A program made the translations under genes and the position numbers. The notes beneath the pieces were generated by a model. That model did no database searches. It was given only the letters and a program-made list of their open reading frames with translations, and was not told the DNA's origin. A stretch of DNA of 64,000 nucleotides from Cenococcum geophilum 1.58 (Eukaryota; Ascomycota; Dothideomycetes; Gloniales; Gloniaceae), in the NCBI GenBank assembly GCA_001692895.1, contig KV748194.1, positions 1,794,746 to 1,858,745 of the forward strand, written 5' to 3'. Positions within the stretch are counted from its first letter, which is position 1, and every line of letters begins with the position of its first letter. Positions 53,600 to 61,996 of the stretch are shown piece after piece.

Positions 53600-54330
53600 T
53601 AAGGAAGCGGTGCCTATTCCGAACTATATATTAACTTAGCCTTTTATTAAGGCGTCTAATTTTATAGATAAATCCATAGTTTGTAGTGCCTAAAATTGTC
53701 TATAACCAGCCGTAGACTTTCTTAAAGCTCCTGTGTCTATTATAATGCCTATAAATATAGTTAAGGTATATTATAATTTAGCGTTAGCACTGTATACGAA
53801 AGGATTGGTACTTAGGGCGGTTATAGCAATTTCTGTTATATCTACCGCTGTTAGTGAGTAGGTAAAGGCTTTATTGGCTAGCTCTATACTTATAAAGGTT
53901 GCTTTATTAGGTATAAGGTCTTTAAAGGTTATAAAGTAGGTGGTAAAGGGTTGCTTTGGCTTTTTTAAGTTAAGTTTAGATCTAATATCTATAATAAGCG
54001 TTTTGAAAATCTTATCGAAGTCCTCTAAATCCTTACTATTGTCTCCTTCGCAGTTAATAATATACTGCTTAAAGCGTTCCTTAAAGCGGTTATTAAACCG
54101 TCCTTTAGTATAATTGCTAAAGCGGCTTTTATATTCCTCCTTAGCCTTATTATATTCCTCCTCTATATATCTCTATAAATGGCAATCCTCTTTTTAGTAA
54201 ACGTAGTAACGTCCCTTAGATCTGCTGTTACTATTAGATTGTCCGTATATTTGGTTACAGCTAAGGTTTTAGTTATTTTAGGCGCAATTTCGGTTGTAGT
54301 AGCAGCGATCCGTAAAGAAGGTAGTATACC
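53600..54330 (-). pseudogene. pol: Protease and Gag tail of Copia-3, D-T-G kept
   Basis: The minus strand reads FIGIIIDTGALRKSTAGYRQ at about 53755-53695, an aspartic protease active site with D-T-G intact (usual IIDTGASxxSTAGY). Upstream is FKQYIINCEGDNSKDLEDFD and a Cys/Lys-rich region near 54330-54180 where a zinc knuckle is expected; only fragments of it are readable. Downstream, PIGKIQFYIV leads to the pre-integrase region. Confidence 0.72.
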
Positions 54331-54339
54331 CTTCTTAAC

Positions 54340-55501
54340 TAGGGTGTTCCTTCTCCCATATAATAATTAAAGACTGTAATTTATTAATTAACTAAGACAA
54401 GTCTTCTCTAGGGTTTAAGACGGTGATTCTATAGGTAGGAACTCCCTAGCAAGCTATAACTAGTTTATTAGTAAGAAATAGTGGTATTTAAAATTTAGGG
54501 TTAATTCTGTGCTACTGCTTATACAGCTTATCGATTAGTAGCTGGAGACACTAGTATATAGGCTTGTTGGTATTTGTGTTAATAACGCCTTATAGTGTAA
54601 TTATATTCTACTCCGTAAGGTTCTTTCTATAGAACTTAGGTCCTTTAAAGAAGTTCCGTATATGGGTATAGGCTTTTGGGTATATTCTAGTTAAAAGGGT
54701 ACGGTTGTAGTAATAATCTTATATAAGTCCCTTTAGTATAGTAGGGAATGCGATTATATAACCATTTAGTTATAGGCTAGCTCTTCTATAGATGTCTTTA
54801 AAAATAACTAATTTAAAATTAAAGCTCTCGCTAACTCTATTGTATTTCTAGCTGTCTGTATATATCTTTGCCACTATAGCAGCTTCCTTACTATAAAGGG
54901 CTGTTCCTCCTACTCCTAGGTCTAATTGCTGCTATAGGGTAGGTTGTACTAGGGTATGCTGCTATTAGCTAGGTTGCTAAGGGTTATGCTACTGCTAGGT
55001 AAGCTGCTGGGGTATATATTAAAGGTAATACTGCTATTAGGTAGCAGTTGGCGCAGTTTACTAGGGTATAGGTATAATAGATGGTTGAGGTGTTATAGGG
55101 GTAGGTGTCTATGTTCTGGGCGGTGTTAAAGCTATAGCTATAGGCTAAGCTAATTCCAGGCTAGTAGCTAAACCCGTAGCTAGATTGTTGCGGGTGGGAT
55201 TAAGTTGATCTTATAAGCTTCTAGTGTTTAGCGGTCCCTTTATCTCATTAATAGCTGCTATAAGGTCCTTATTCGTCTATTCGCGTTATTTTTCTTCTTA
55301 GATAATATCGAATAATATATTAGATAGGGTAATTCTAGCATTATACTTGGCAATATACACTCCTCTTTTAAGTAGGTGTTTTTATAGCTTAGCTCTAGTA
55401 TCCAAACGCATCTTTTGAAAGTCTTCTAGGGTAAACTCCTTAAATTCTTCTCGAAATATAGTCCACAGGGTATTGTCTAAGAAGTCCTCCTTTTCGTATA
55501 T
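54340..55501 (-). pseudogene. gag: gag of Copia-3, main part
   Basis: Minus strand from the YR-1 junction: IYEKEDFLDNTLWTIFREEF, KEFTLEDFQKMRLDTRAKL, KHLLKRGVYIAKYNARITLS, NILFDII, TNKDLIAAINEIKGPLNTRS, LNPTRNNLATGLATSLELA, a Gln/Pro/Thr-rich stretch (about 55100-54930), LDLGVGGTALYSKEAAIVAK, IYTDSQKYNRVSESFNFKLV, IFKDIYRRASL, YYYNRTLLTRIYPKAYTHIR, NFFKGPKFYRKNLTE and ITLQGVINTNTNKPIY. Typical fungal Copia Gag with a Gln-rich middle. The first 38 codons lie at 60676-60563. Confidence 0.82.
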
Positions 55502-55620
55502 ATGTTACGTGCCTATACATTGCTTGGCCGAAAACCCTGTAACTTAGGTATTTAACCAGATGTTTAACACGGTTAATAACATCATCGCTTGCAACTACAC
55601 TCAATAGGTCGTTCTTTTTA
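55502..55620 (+). repeat. A1 repeat of YR-1
   Basis: 119 bp, from ATGTTACGTGCCTATACATT to GGTCGTTCTTTTTA. It matches A2 at 60203-60321 with transition differences only. Confidence 0.88.
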
Positions 55621-55671
55621 TCATAGATTGCTTACGATTAGTGTTTATAGTGGCGATAATTATTAAGGCCT

Positions 55672-56760
55672 ATGACCGACTTTCTAGCTAATAGCACCCA
55701 TTTGAAAACTTCTTACTTAACCGCCCTATTATCTACCTCCTTATCTACGACTATCCCATCTACTAAATATACTATAGTTTTATCTTTAGAAGAAGAAAGA
55801 GCTAGGAAATAAGACGAGAGGGCCTAATAACTCTATAACCTAGAGATCCGAAAGAGAGAGTAGGAGGAATAGGCACGGATCCAAAAGACGGAATAGGAAG
55901 AGGAGTTTTACTAGGTAAGGCTAGCCGCTCTAAAGCAGCCTGCTCTACTAGAGCACACCTCTACTACTAAGGTAGATAAACTAGGTAAGTCCTATAACCT
56001 ACCGGAAGGCTTAGGCACGCTTAAGCTTAACCTCCCTAGCCTAGCCAGAAGAGACCTCTATAATATATAGAAAGGATCCTTTTGTTTAGAGAACCTAGCC
56101 CGTCTATAGGTATATGCTAGCTGCCCAGACCTTTCTAATATGGCTACTATTAAAAACGGAAAGCTTGTTTTAAAGAGACCTACTATTAGCCGCAAGGTCT
56201 ACAAGAATAAGGAGGTCTAGTTTACTGGATTTACGAACTACGTAGTGATTATAAGTACTCTCTATATATGCCTAACCAACCTCCATATAAGAATATTGCT
56301 CTAGATAAATAAGATCCGCGACTACTCCGCGACCTATAACTAGACCTCCATCCTAGACTTCGCGTTTAACTACTATAGGTATATTATAGATTGTAATTAG
56401 CTTAAGCCTAGTAACTAAAATATGCCTACCCAGTTTAAGGCCCTATACTGCTAGGCAGCTAATATAAAGGTATAGAGCCAGGGACTTAAAGTCCGTGGTA
56501 TAGCATTAAAAAGATCGCGAAAGAATACCTCCCCTCCCCTCCCCTTTAGTAAGCCCTGTTACAGCTAGAATAACTAGTAGGCTTATAGAGAAGATCTATA
56601 TTATTACTGCCACGCATGCTCTAAATGCGATAAAAACTACCTATTAAAGTCGTGCCCTAGGTAGCTTACCGCCGTGAGTAGTTAGACCTAGGATTCGATA
56701 GTAGATAAAGATATCTTCCTAGATTTAACTATCTAGATAGACCTACTATAGACGCCAAGG
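55672..56760 (+). pseudogene. gag-like ORF of YR-1
   Basis: ATG at 55672: MTDFLANSTHLKTSYLTALL, LSLEEERARK, then a charged helical stretch (ERA..LYNLEIRKREQEE), LGTLKLNLPSLARRDLYNI, GSFCLENLARL, FTGFTNYVVIISTLYICLTN, IRDYSATYN, TSILDFAFNYYRYIIDCN, and a Cys-rich end: KPCYS, then CHACSKCDKNYLLKSCPR at 56608-56661. The last part fits the Cys/His region at the end of the first ORF of DIRS-like elements (form CxxxHxCxxCxxxHxxxxCP), with its His read as Tyr. It probably forms the RNA-binding particle protein. Stops at Gln and Trp positions. Confidence 0.72.
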
Positions 56761-56879
56761 CTCCAAGGCAGGCCTAATTTAGTACCTCTTTTTAAAACTT
56801 ACTTATAAACGACTTTCCTAGCTAACTTACTATTACCTCTAAGACCTCTCACTTAGAGCACGCTCCTTTATAGGTACCC

Positions 56880-57680
56880 TAGAAATCTCCTAGCAATTTT
56901 ACAAGACATTCTTACCTATAGGGCGGAGATAGGTCCCTTGTTACCTATACTACCTAATATCTACAAAAACTACCTCTCCTTACACGATAACGAAGACCTT
57001 ATCTCTAAAAAGATTGTTATTAACCTGGCCCTAGGCCGTATACAGGCCACTAACTCTGCAGTTACCTTACCCCTAGGCCTAGTACCTAAGGCAGATAGCG
57101 GCTTCCGCCGTATTTACGACCTCTCTTTACCTAAGGGCTTCTTAGTTAATGACTTTATCGACCTAGCCTAGGTAGTACTACACTATACCCAGATAGAGAC
57201 TATACTAGCATACGTAATTACAGCTAGTAGAGGCTACTACCTAGTTAAACAAGACATTAAAGATGCCTTCTAGATGGTGCCCGTTTTAGTGCGGTCGCGT
57301 TACCTACTTAGCTTTATTTAGAAGGGAGTTATATATATTAAATGCTGTCTGCTATTTAGCTTACAAATAGCCCTATTCCTTTTTAACTTATTTACCGAAG
57401 GTTTCTACTAGATCCTAGCATAATAGATTAACTCCGCTATTAAGCACTACCTTAATAATTTTATATTCGTGGTTAAGTGTCTAACTATACTGCCGTTACT
57501 AAGGGAGGTATACCTCTTAGTTACTGACCAGCTAGGGGTACCCCGAAATAATACGAAGAATATTAAAGGTATAGAGGCGGAAGTATTAGGTTATACTATT
57601 AACACTATAGTAATAAAGATAAAACTCTCACTAGCTAAGTAATAGAAAGCTATTAATTAGGTAACTAAAGCCCTCTAAAA
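56880..57680 (+). pseudogene. Reverse transcriptase of YR-1
   Basis: An open stretch of 77 codons from 56938 reads LPILPNIYKNYLSLHDNEDL, NLALGRIQATNSAVTLPLGL, VPKADSGFRRIYDLSLPKGF (usual VPKxDGGWRxIHDLSxPxGxSVND). Then ITASRGYYLVKQDIKDAF (usual DIKDAFRxxP), SRYLLSFI, KGVIYIKCCLLFSL, LFNLFTEGFY, and the catalytic box as HYLNNFIFV at about 57445-57470 (usual HYLDDFxxV). Both Asp read Asn. The VxPKxDGGxRxIHDLS signature is that of DIRS-type reverse transcriptases, not of Gypsy or Copia. Confidence 0.85.
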
Positions 57681-57689
57681 GGGCTAGCT

Positions 57690-58360
57690 ATTATTACAGC
57701 AAGCCTAATAACTAGCGGGCCGCCTAGCATAGTATATAAGAGTTATCCGCCTTAGGCGCTCGTACTCTTGCTCCTTATAGGACTTTATAACAAAATGGCC
57801 TACTAGGTTATTAAAAAATATGCCCTAGCGCCTCCCCCTAGAGCTAAAAGAAGACCTTAACCTCTAGCTTAAGGTTCTTATATTAAGTAACGGTATACTA
57901 TTTTTTAATAATAAGGAGAGGCCGTAGTTTTACTTATTTACCGACGCCTTATTACTTAAAGGCTATAGAGGCTTCTACTTTAGTAGAGAGAACGGCCACT
58001 GGCCTAATTACGCGGCTTCCCTACCCTAGGCCTAGGCCTTTAACTATTATCCCCTACTAGACCAGGCGGATAACCATATTAACCTAAAAGTGATATATGC
58101 TATTACAAAGGCATTTAAAAAGTAGTTATTAGTCTGGCGGCATGGGTCTCTTTGTATTTATATAGACAATATAGTTACTTATAGCGGCATCTAGAATAAT
58201 ATTATAAAAGGTTCTAGAAACTAATTACTCTAAGAGATACTTATATCCTTAATAACAAATAATATTACTATAATAACCACATAGGTCTCTAGCGCCAACA
58301 ATAGGCTTACTAATGCTCTCTCGCAATTTAACCGCGAGAAATTATTATTACTGTGCCCTA
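57690..58360 (+). pseudogene. RNase H of YR-1
   Basis: Continues the pol frame: LYLFTDALLLKGYRGFYFSR at about 57930-57990 (usual TDASxxGxGGxx), NGHWPNYAASLP, NHINLKVIYAITKAFKK (usual INxxExxAIxxA), LCIYIDNIVTYSGI (usual DNxxxxxGI), ILISLITNNITIIT, VSSANNRLTNALSQFNREKL (usual ANxLADALSRF) and LLLCPK. The layout corresponds to the RNase H fused behind a DIRS reverse transcriptase. Confidence 0.78.
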
Positions 58361-58374
58361 AGTAGCAAATGAAT

Positions 58375-58484
58375 GACGGCTTCTTGCCAGATAAATAACG
58401 GCTTCTTGCCGGATAAATGACGGCTTCTTACCAAATAAAAGACGGCTTCTTGCCGGATGAATAAAGGCTTCTTACTAGAAAAAT
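58375..58484 (+). repeat. 22-bp tandem repeat, five units, between RNase H and recombinase of YR-1
   Basis: Units start at 58375, 58397, 58419, 58441 and 58463, each like GACGGCTTCTTGCCGGATAA. The period is exactly 22 bp and not a multiple of three, so it shifts frame from unit to unit and marks non-coding spacer. It is followed by a run of C (about 58546-58554). Confidence 0.85.
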
Positions 58485-58589
58485 AATATCTCTCCTCTAG
58501 GTAGCTGCTAACTCTTGCAGTTAACCCAGAGTCGTTTAATTAACCCCCCCCCCGACCTTCTAGAGTGAGATCGGTGGGTTTTATTACTT

Positions 58590-59515
58590 TTTACTACTTA
58601 TATGGCATGGCTTAGCAGCCAATATAAAGAAAGGCTACTCCTCCGCTATTAAGAGCTGGGAGGCCTTCTTAGCCCTAAATAGTTTATTACCGTATCCGGC
58701 TAAGAGGATAAACTTAGGGGAGTGAATTGCCTAACGAGTATTTAGTACAGCCGCCCCTCTAATGGGCAGGATTAAGCTAGAAACCCTCTCTAACTATATC
58801 TCCGTAATCCAATCTCGTTATATAGACCTAGGTCACTTAATCGCCGCCTTTAAAGACCATACTATTAAAAGGGCCTTAATGGGGGCTATATTACTATTCC
58901 TATCTACTAAAAAGACTAAACTACTAATTATAAAGGATATCTTAGACAAGATTGTTACCTCTAGACCCTATAAGGCGGATACAAACATAGACGCGGCATT
59001 TACGATGGCGTTTACGGGTTTCCTATATATAGGAGAGATTACGTACCCAAATAGGAAAGCTAAGGACTTTAGCACTACGAGGGCCCTCTATAATAATATT
59101 AGGATCGCCCCTAATAGCTATTTAATGGTCTTCTACCTAAAACGGAGCAAGATAGATAAAACCTATAGTGGTGTTAATATCTAGATCGCCGCTATACTAG
59201 GAGATCGTCTATACCCCATAGCCGCGATAATACGGTTATTTAACCGTAACCCCCGGCCTTTATTAGATCTATTATTTAGCGTTAATAATAAAGCATTTTC
59301 GGCGCTAGTAGTGCGTAAGATTCTATTAACCCACCTAGCCGCTGGCGGCATCCTACCTAACGGCTACTCTAACTACTTCTTTTATAGGGGTACAGCGTAG
59401 TATATACATAATTGTGGCTTTATAGAGTTATAAACAGCGTAGTTAGGTTAATAGATATTAGATACGGTAAAACTTTACTATAATACCTTAGAAACCGAAC
59501 GACTTTAATTAAACT
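58590..59515 (+). pseudogene. Tyrosine recombinase of YR-1
   Basis: The N-terminal core-binding part reads AANIKKGYSSAIKSWEAFLA, LPYPAKRINLGE and AAPLMGRIKLETLSNYIS. An open stretch of 140 codons at 58762-59184 covers AFKDHTIKRALMGAILLF, KLLIIKDILDKI, NIDAAFTMAFTGFLYIGEIT and MVFYLKRSKIDKTYSGVNI. After one stop come IAAILGDRLYPIAAIIRLFN and the catalytic end. Box I has Tyr instead of Arg (GFLYIGE; usual GFLRxGE). Box II reads SNYFFYRGTA near 59371-59395 (usual HSFRRGAA), so the His and first Arg are lost. The Tyr nucleophile remains in TVKLYYNT at about 59467-59487. It would integrate a circular DNA copy without a TSD. Confidence 0.87.
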
Positions 59516-59579
59516 TAAACTTCTAGCAGAGCATGCCTATACTAGCTAGGGAAGCCTAATATAGGGACTTTATACTTTC

Positions 59580-59995
59580 TGTTACGGGACTACCCTATAA
59601 CACCTTATATACGCTACCTGCCGTATTCTACCGTAATCTGCCGCATTCTACCATATTCTGCCTACCACCGCAAGATTATCCTATATTCGCAACACCTGTA
59701 ATATTAGTAATATCCATAACCTCTGCTAAGTTCTATTAAGTCTGCTAAATTCTGCTAAATTCTACCAAGTTTGCCGAATTCTGTAAAATTCTGCTAAATC
59801 TGCCGAATTCTGCCAAATTCTGCTAAATCTACCAAATTCTGCTAAATTCTGCCAAGTCTACTAAATTCTACTAGGACCGTGGTAACTTATTAACTAAGCA
59901 ACTAAGTTAACAATATATACCCATTCTCCTTACTTCCTTACCTTCTTTCCTTACATAATGTCTTAATTTTATTACACAGTTTATACTACGGAAAT
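59580..59995 (+). repeat. Gypsy-3-type LTR fragment inside YR-1
   Basis: Starts TGTTACGGGACTACCCTATA and CACCTTATATACG like the Gypsy-3 LTR, passes through a long decamer array (about 59620-59880), then GTAACTTATTAACTAAGCAA and CATAATGTCTTAATTTTATT as in that LTR, and loses similarity after CAGTTTATAC (about 59987). No internal region, so it is a solo LTR or a truncated copy. The right end and TSD are not resolved. Confidence 0.65.
59700..59880. repeat. Decamer array (ATTCTGCTAA type) in YR-1
   Basis: About 15 units such as ATTCTGCTAA, ATTCTGCCAA, TTTGCCGA and ATCTACCAA, mostly 9-11 bases apart. It is the longest array of this motif in the window. Confidence 0.8.
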
Positions 59996-60045
59996 AGCTC
60001 CTATTTTAACTTAATTCTTTATAGGTAGTAGGCGCTTCGCTAGTA

Positions 60046-60205
60046 GGTACTAGGTAGGATTTAGGCTAAATCTCCAAAGTTTAGGCCTAAAAAGCCTTAT
60101 AAACACTAGGATATTACCTAGATCCCGCCCTATAGGCCTACACCCCCTATAATCGATATATTTAAAATGGACTATAACCTATTCATGCCATACAAGAGAT
60201 AGATA
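60046..60205 (+). repeat. B1 repeat of YR-1
   Basis: About 160 bp, GTAGGATTTAGGCTAAATCT ... CAAGAGATAGATA; matches B2 at 60403-60562 (offset 357). It runs straight into A2 with a shared ATA at 60203-60205. Confidence 0.85.
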
Positions 60206-60321
60206 TTACGTGTCTATACATTGCTTGGCCGAAAACCCTATAACTTAGGTATTTAACCAGATATTTAACACGGTTAATAACATTATTACTTACAACTACA
60301 CTTAATAGGTCATTCTTTTTA
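60203..60321 (+). repeat. A2 repeat of YR-1
   Basis: 119 bp, matches A1. The B1-A2 junction (GATAGATATTACG) is where a circular intermediate would carry the recombination site. Confidence 0.88.
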
Positions 60322-60402
60322 CCCACCTACCCCCCTTACGATATATATTAGATTAGTTACTTGCAGTCCTGTTTAGGTCTAGCGGCGGGCTATTCTATTA
60401 GG

Positions 60403-60562
60403 GGCACCGGGTAGGATTCAGGCCAGATCTCCAAAGTTTAGGCCTAAAAAGCCTTATAAACGCTAGGATATCGCCTAGATCCCGCCCTATAGGCCTGTAC
60501 CCCCCACAATTAATATATTTGAAATGGACTATAACCTATTCGTGCCGTGCGAGAGATAGATA
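60403..60562 (+). repeat. B2 repeat of YR-1
   Basis: The right end of the element, GTAGGATTCAGGCCAGATCT ... CGAGAGATAGATA. The next base begins the Copia-3 gag continuation. Confidence 0.85.
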
Positions 60563-60676
60563 AATCTTTATTTCCACAAACTCCGCTAGTTTGTCCTTTA
60601 TAGTCTCGCCTAAATTAATTCCGCCGCCGTATTTCCTGACCTTTACGGCCTATTCTTGTTCTTTCGCTAATGCCAT
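60563..60676 (-). pseudogene. gag: gag of Copia-3, N-terminal 38 codons
   Basis: The minus-strand start codon at 60676-60674 opens MALAKEQE, a stop at a Gln position, AVKVRKYGGGINLGETIKDK and LAEFVEIKI. The frame then meets the right end of YR-1 and resumes at 55501 with IYEKEDFLDNTLW. The start is chosen because it sits at the end of the leader and the frame is open. The plus-strand open frame over this region is a shadow. Confidence 0.75.
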
Positions 60677-60689
60677 GGTTGTAGGTGTG

Positions 60690-60729
60690 AGGGTTAAGGT
60701 TAAGGTTAAGGTTGAGGTCGGGGTTAAGG
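60690..60729. repeat. Telomere-like GGTTAA repeat in the Copia-3 leader
   Basis: GGGTTAAGGTTAAGGTTAAG, then GTTGAGGTCGGGGTTAAGGG. It reads CCTTAA repeats on the coding (minus) strand, 13 bases upstream of the gag start. It resembles but does not equal the fungal telomere repeat TTAGGG. Confidence 0.7.
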
Positions 60730-61049
60730 GTTATATATACGTTCTCTACAGCCGTCGGGCCTGTAAAGTGTTCTTAGCAAGACTGCTATTCTCTTAGTAA
60801 TCTATTATATTGGCTATAAGGCCAGTACAAATTCTCTTAAGCTTAAGGGAGGTCGTAATCTTTTAAGCAAAGATACAATTCTCTAGGCGATCTAACGCGT
60901 CGGCGGTTAAGCTAATACGTGGTCTCAAGCTTTAAGGGTAATATAGCTTTCTCCTTTAACTAAAATAGGGCGATAACTTTGCGATCATTGAACACCAGGT
61001 AAGTAGTGCTGTTTCTGCGTATTTCCTAATCTATACGTCTACTAATTAG

Positions 61050-61220
61050 TGTTGGTATATATGCTTTAATTAACGTATATAAGTATCACTGTATTATAAT
61101 ACGTATGCGGTATTAGTTGTTAGATAATTAATTGTTTTCTAATGTAGTGTTGGTAGTATATATACGCGTCTCGCGTAGGTTATATGCTTTATACACGTGA
61201 CATAGATATATATACCAACA
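61050..61220 (-). repeat. 5' LTR of Copia-3 (171 bp)
   Basis: TGTTGGTATATATGC ... GATATATATACCAACA; followed by TSD GATCT at 61221-61225. Confidence 0.92.
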
Positions 61221-61255
61221 GATCTGCTTCTATTTTAGTAAAGTACTAAGGTATA

Positions 61256-61455
61256 TAATAATAGTTCTAAAAGAGTCCTCCATATACGTCTATACGCGTT
61301 TCCTACTTATATAAGTAGACTCTTTTAGTTCGGTCTCCGCAGTAATTACTTTAGTATCTATAAATATAGGCCTATATTAAGGCCTATATTCCTTATAGTT
61401 AGATTTTATAGATTTATTTATTTATTTATTTATTCTAATATTATTTAGTTTATCA
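61256..61455 (+). repeat. 3' LTR of Copia-1 (200 bp)
   Basis: TAATAATAGTTCTAAAAGAG ... TATTTAGTTTATCA. It aligns with 7472-7651 plus 8678-8689. It contains a (TTTA)n run at about 61410-61433 and keeps the empty 14-bp target of the 1-kb insertion once (TTATTCTAATATTA). Followed by TSD CAGCC. Confidence 0.82.
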
Positions 61456-61460
61456 CAGCC

Positions 61461-61680
61461 TACCTAAATAATAACTTCATAAGGTTCTTTAGGGTAGCTA
61501 TTATAGATTTATATAGGTTTTATATATATTAGCTAGTATTTAATAAAGTTATATATAGTCGCAGAATTGCTAATACCGCTTTTTTTTATTAATGAAAATG
61601 ATTATAAGACCTAGAAATACTTAAGTAATAAAAATAATATATTTTAAAAGCCTAAATTCTATTATCTATCTATCGCAGTC
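61461..61680. other. AT-rich stretch without recognisable gene
   Basis: The flank of Copia-1: dense TA, short A and T runs, no protein-like frame, no repeat partner in the window that I can see. It may be part of the 3' region of YR-2 or of an older element that Copia-1 entered. Confidence 0.5.
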
Positions 61681-61730
61681 ACGTAAGGGGATATTTTAAT
61701 TTTTGTATAATTAGGAGGCGCAGGGCTATA

Positions 61731-61810
61731 AGGTCGCTTTAGGGCTAGTTCTTAGCAGTTTTGCTAGTTCCTAGCACTCAAATCTGCTAAGGATTTGCCC
61801 TAAAGCGGCC
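61731..61810. repeat. Long hairpin (27-bp stem) left of YR-2
   Basis: Left arm AGGTCGCTTTAGGGCTAGTT then CTTAGCAG (61731-61758); right arm CTGCTAAGGATTTGCCCTAA then AGCGGCC (61784-61810). The arms pair with few mismatches around a loop of about 25 bases. The flanks GGGGATAT (61687) and ATATCCCC (61813) form a second inverted pair. MITE-like or the terminal structure of YR-2. Confidence 0.6.
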
Positions 61811-61854
61811 AGATATCCCCAAGTAAAGCTCCTACGCCCAACAAAACATTACCG

Positions 61855-61996
61855 CATTCTGCCATATTCTGCCAAATTCTGCCACATTATCGCATTCTGC
61901 CAAATTCTGCCACATTATCGCATTCTGCTAAATTCTGCTATATTGTTGTATTCTGCCAAGTTCTGCTATATTATTATATTCTGCCATATTCTGCTA
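61855..61996. repeat. Decamer array near YR-2
   Basis: CATTCTGCCATATTCTGCCA and following: about 14 units of ATTCTGCCA/ATTCTGCTA, several grouped as CACATTATCG plus CATTCTGCCAAATTCTGC. Confidence 0.78.

Larger units (their letters stand above)
55502..60562 (+). mobile_element. YR-1, tyrosine-recombinase retrotransposon with split direct repeats (DIRS/Ngaro type)
   Basis: Terminal layout A1 (55502-55620), genes, B1 (60046-60205), A2 (60203-60321), B2 (60403-60562): split direct repeats as in Ngaro/PAT-type DIRS elements. Genes on the plus strand: a gag-like protein with a Cys/His region, a DIRS-type reverse transcriptase with RNase H, and a tyrosine recombinase. No integrase, no LTRs and no TSD, as expected for this order. 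It splits gag of Copia-3 cleanly. A Gypsy-3-type LTR fragment sits between the recombinase and B1. Length 5061 bp including that fragment. Confidence 0.85.
50190..61220 (-). mobile_element. Copia-3, Ty1/Copia element in the Copia-1 3' untranslated region
   Basis: 171-bp LTRs at 50190-50360 and 61050-61220 with long inverted ends (TGTTGGTATATAT ... ATATATACCAACA). TSD GATCT at 50185-50189 and 61221-61225. Own sequence about 5970 bp once YR-1 is removed. Minus strand order: leader, gag, protease, integrase, reverse transcriptase, RNase H. Its frames hold fewer stops than those of its neighbours. The reverse transcriptase belongs to the GLQTDDT-type branch, like Copia-2 and unlike Copia-1. Confidence 0.88.
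7472..61455 (+). mobile_element. Copia-1, Ty1/Copia retrotransposon split into pieces over 54 kb
   Basis: One Copia element on the plus strand. Own pieces: 7472-7651, 8678-about 9545, about 11561-14359, 42597-43984, 50074-50189 and 61226-61455, together near 5.6 kb, a normal Copia length. Domain order is gag, protease, integrase, reverse transcriptase, RNase H, as in Ty1/Copia. The TSD is TAGCC at 7467-7471 and CAGCC at 61456-61460, differing by one RIP-type C/T. The reading frame of reverse transcriptase resumes exactly after removing Gypsy-1a and one AGGAT (LLKG before, GYHQ after), which proves the pieces belong together. The 5' LTR holds a 1-kb insertion and gag holds a 2-kb satellite-like insertion. 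Reverse transcriptase carries Asn in place of both catalytic Asp. Confidence 0.85.

Noticed and set aside
54179-54370. Open plus-strand frame of 63 codons
   Set aside because: Shadow opposite the Copia-3 gag/protease region, whose minus-strand frame makes family sense.
60690-60729. True telomere or subtelomere end
   Set aside because: The unit is GGTTAA, not TTAGGG; it is short, internal to a retrotransposon leader and flanked by element sequence on both sides.
60591-60797. Open plus-strand frame of 68 codons
   Set aside because: Shadow opposite the start of Copia-3 gag and the GGTTAA repeat; the Val/Lys run comes from the repeat.
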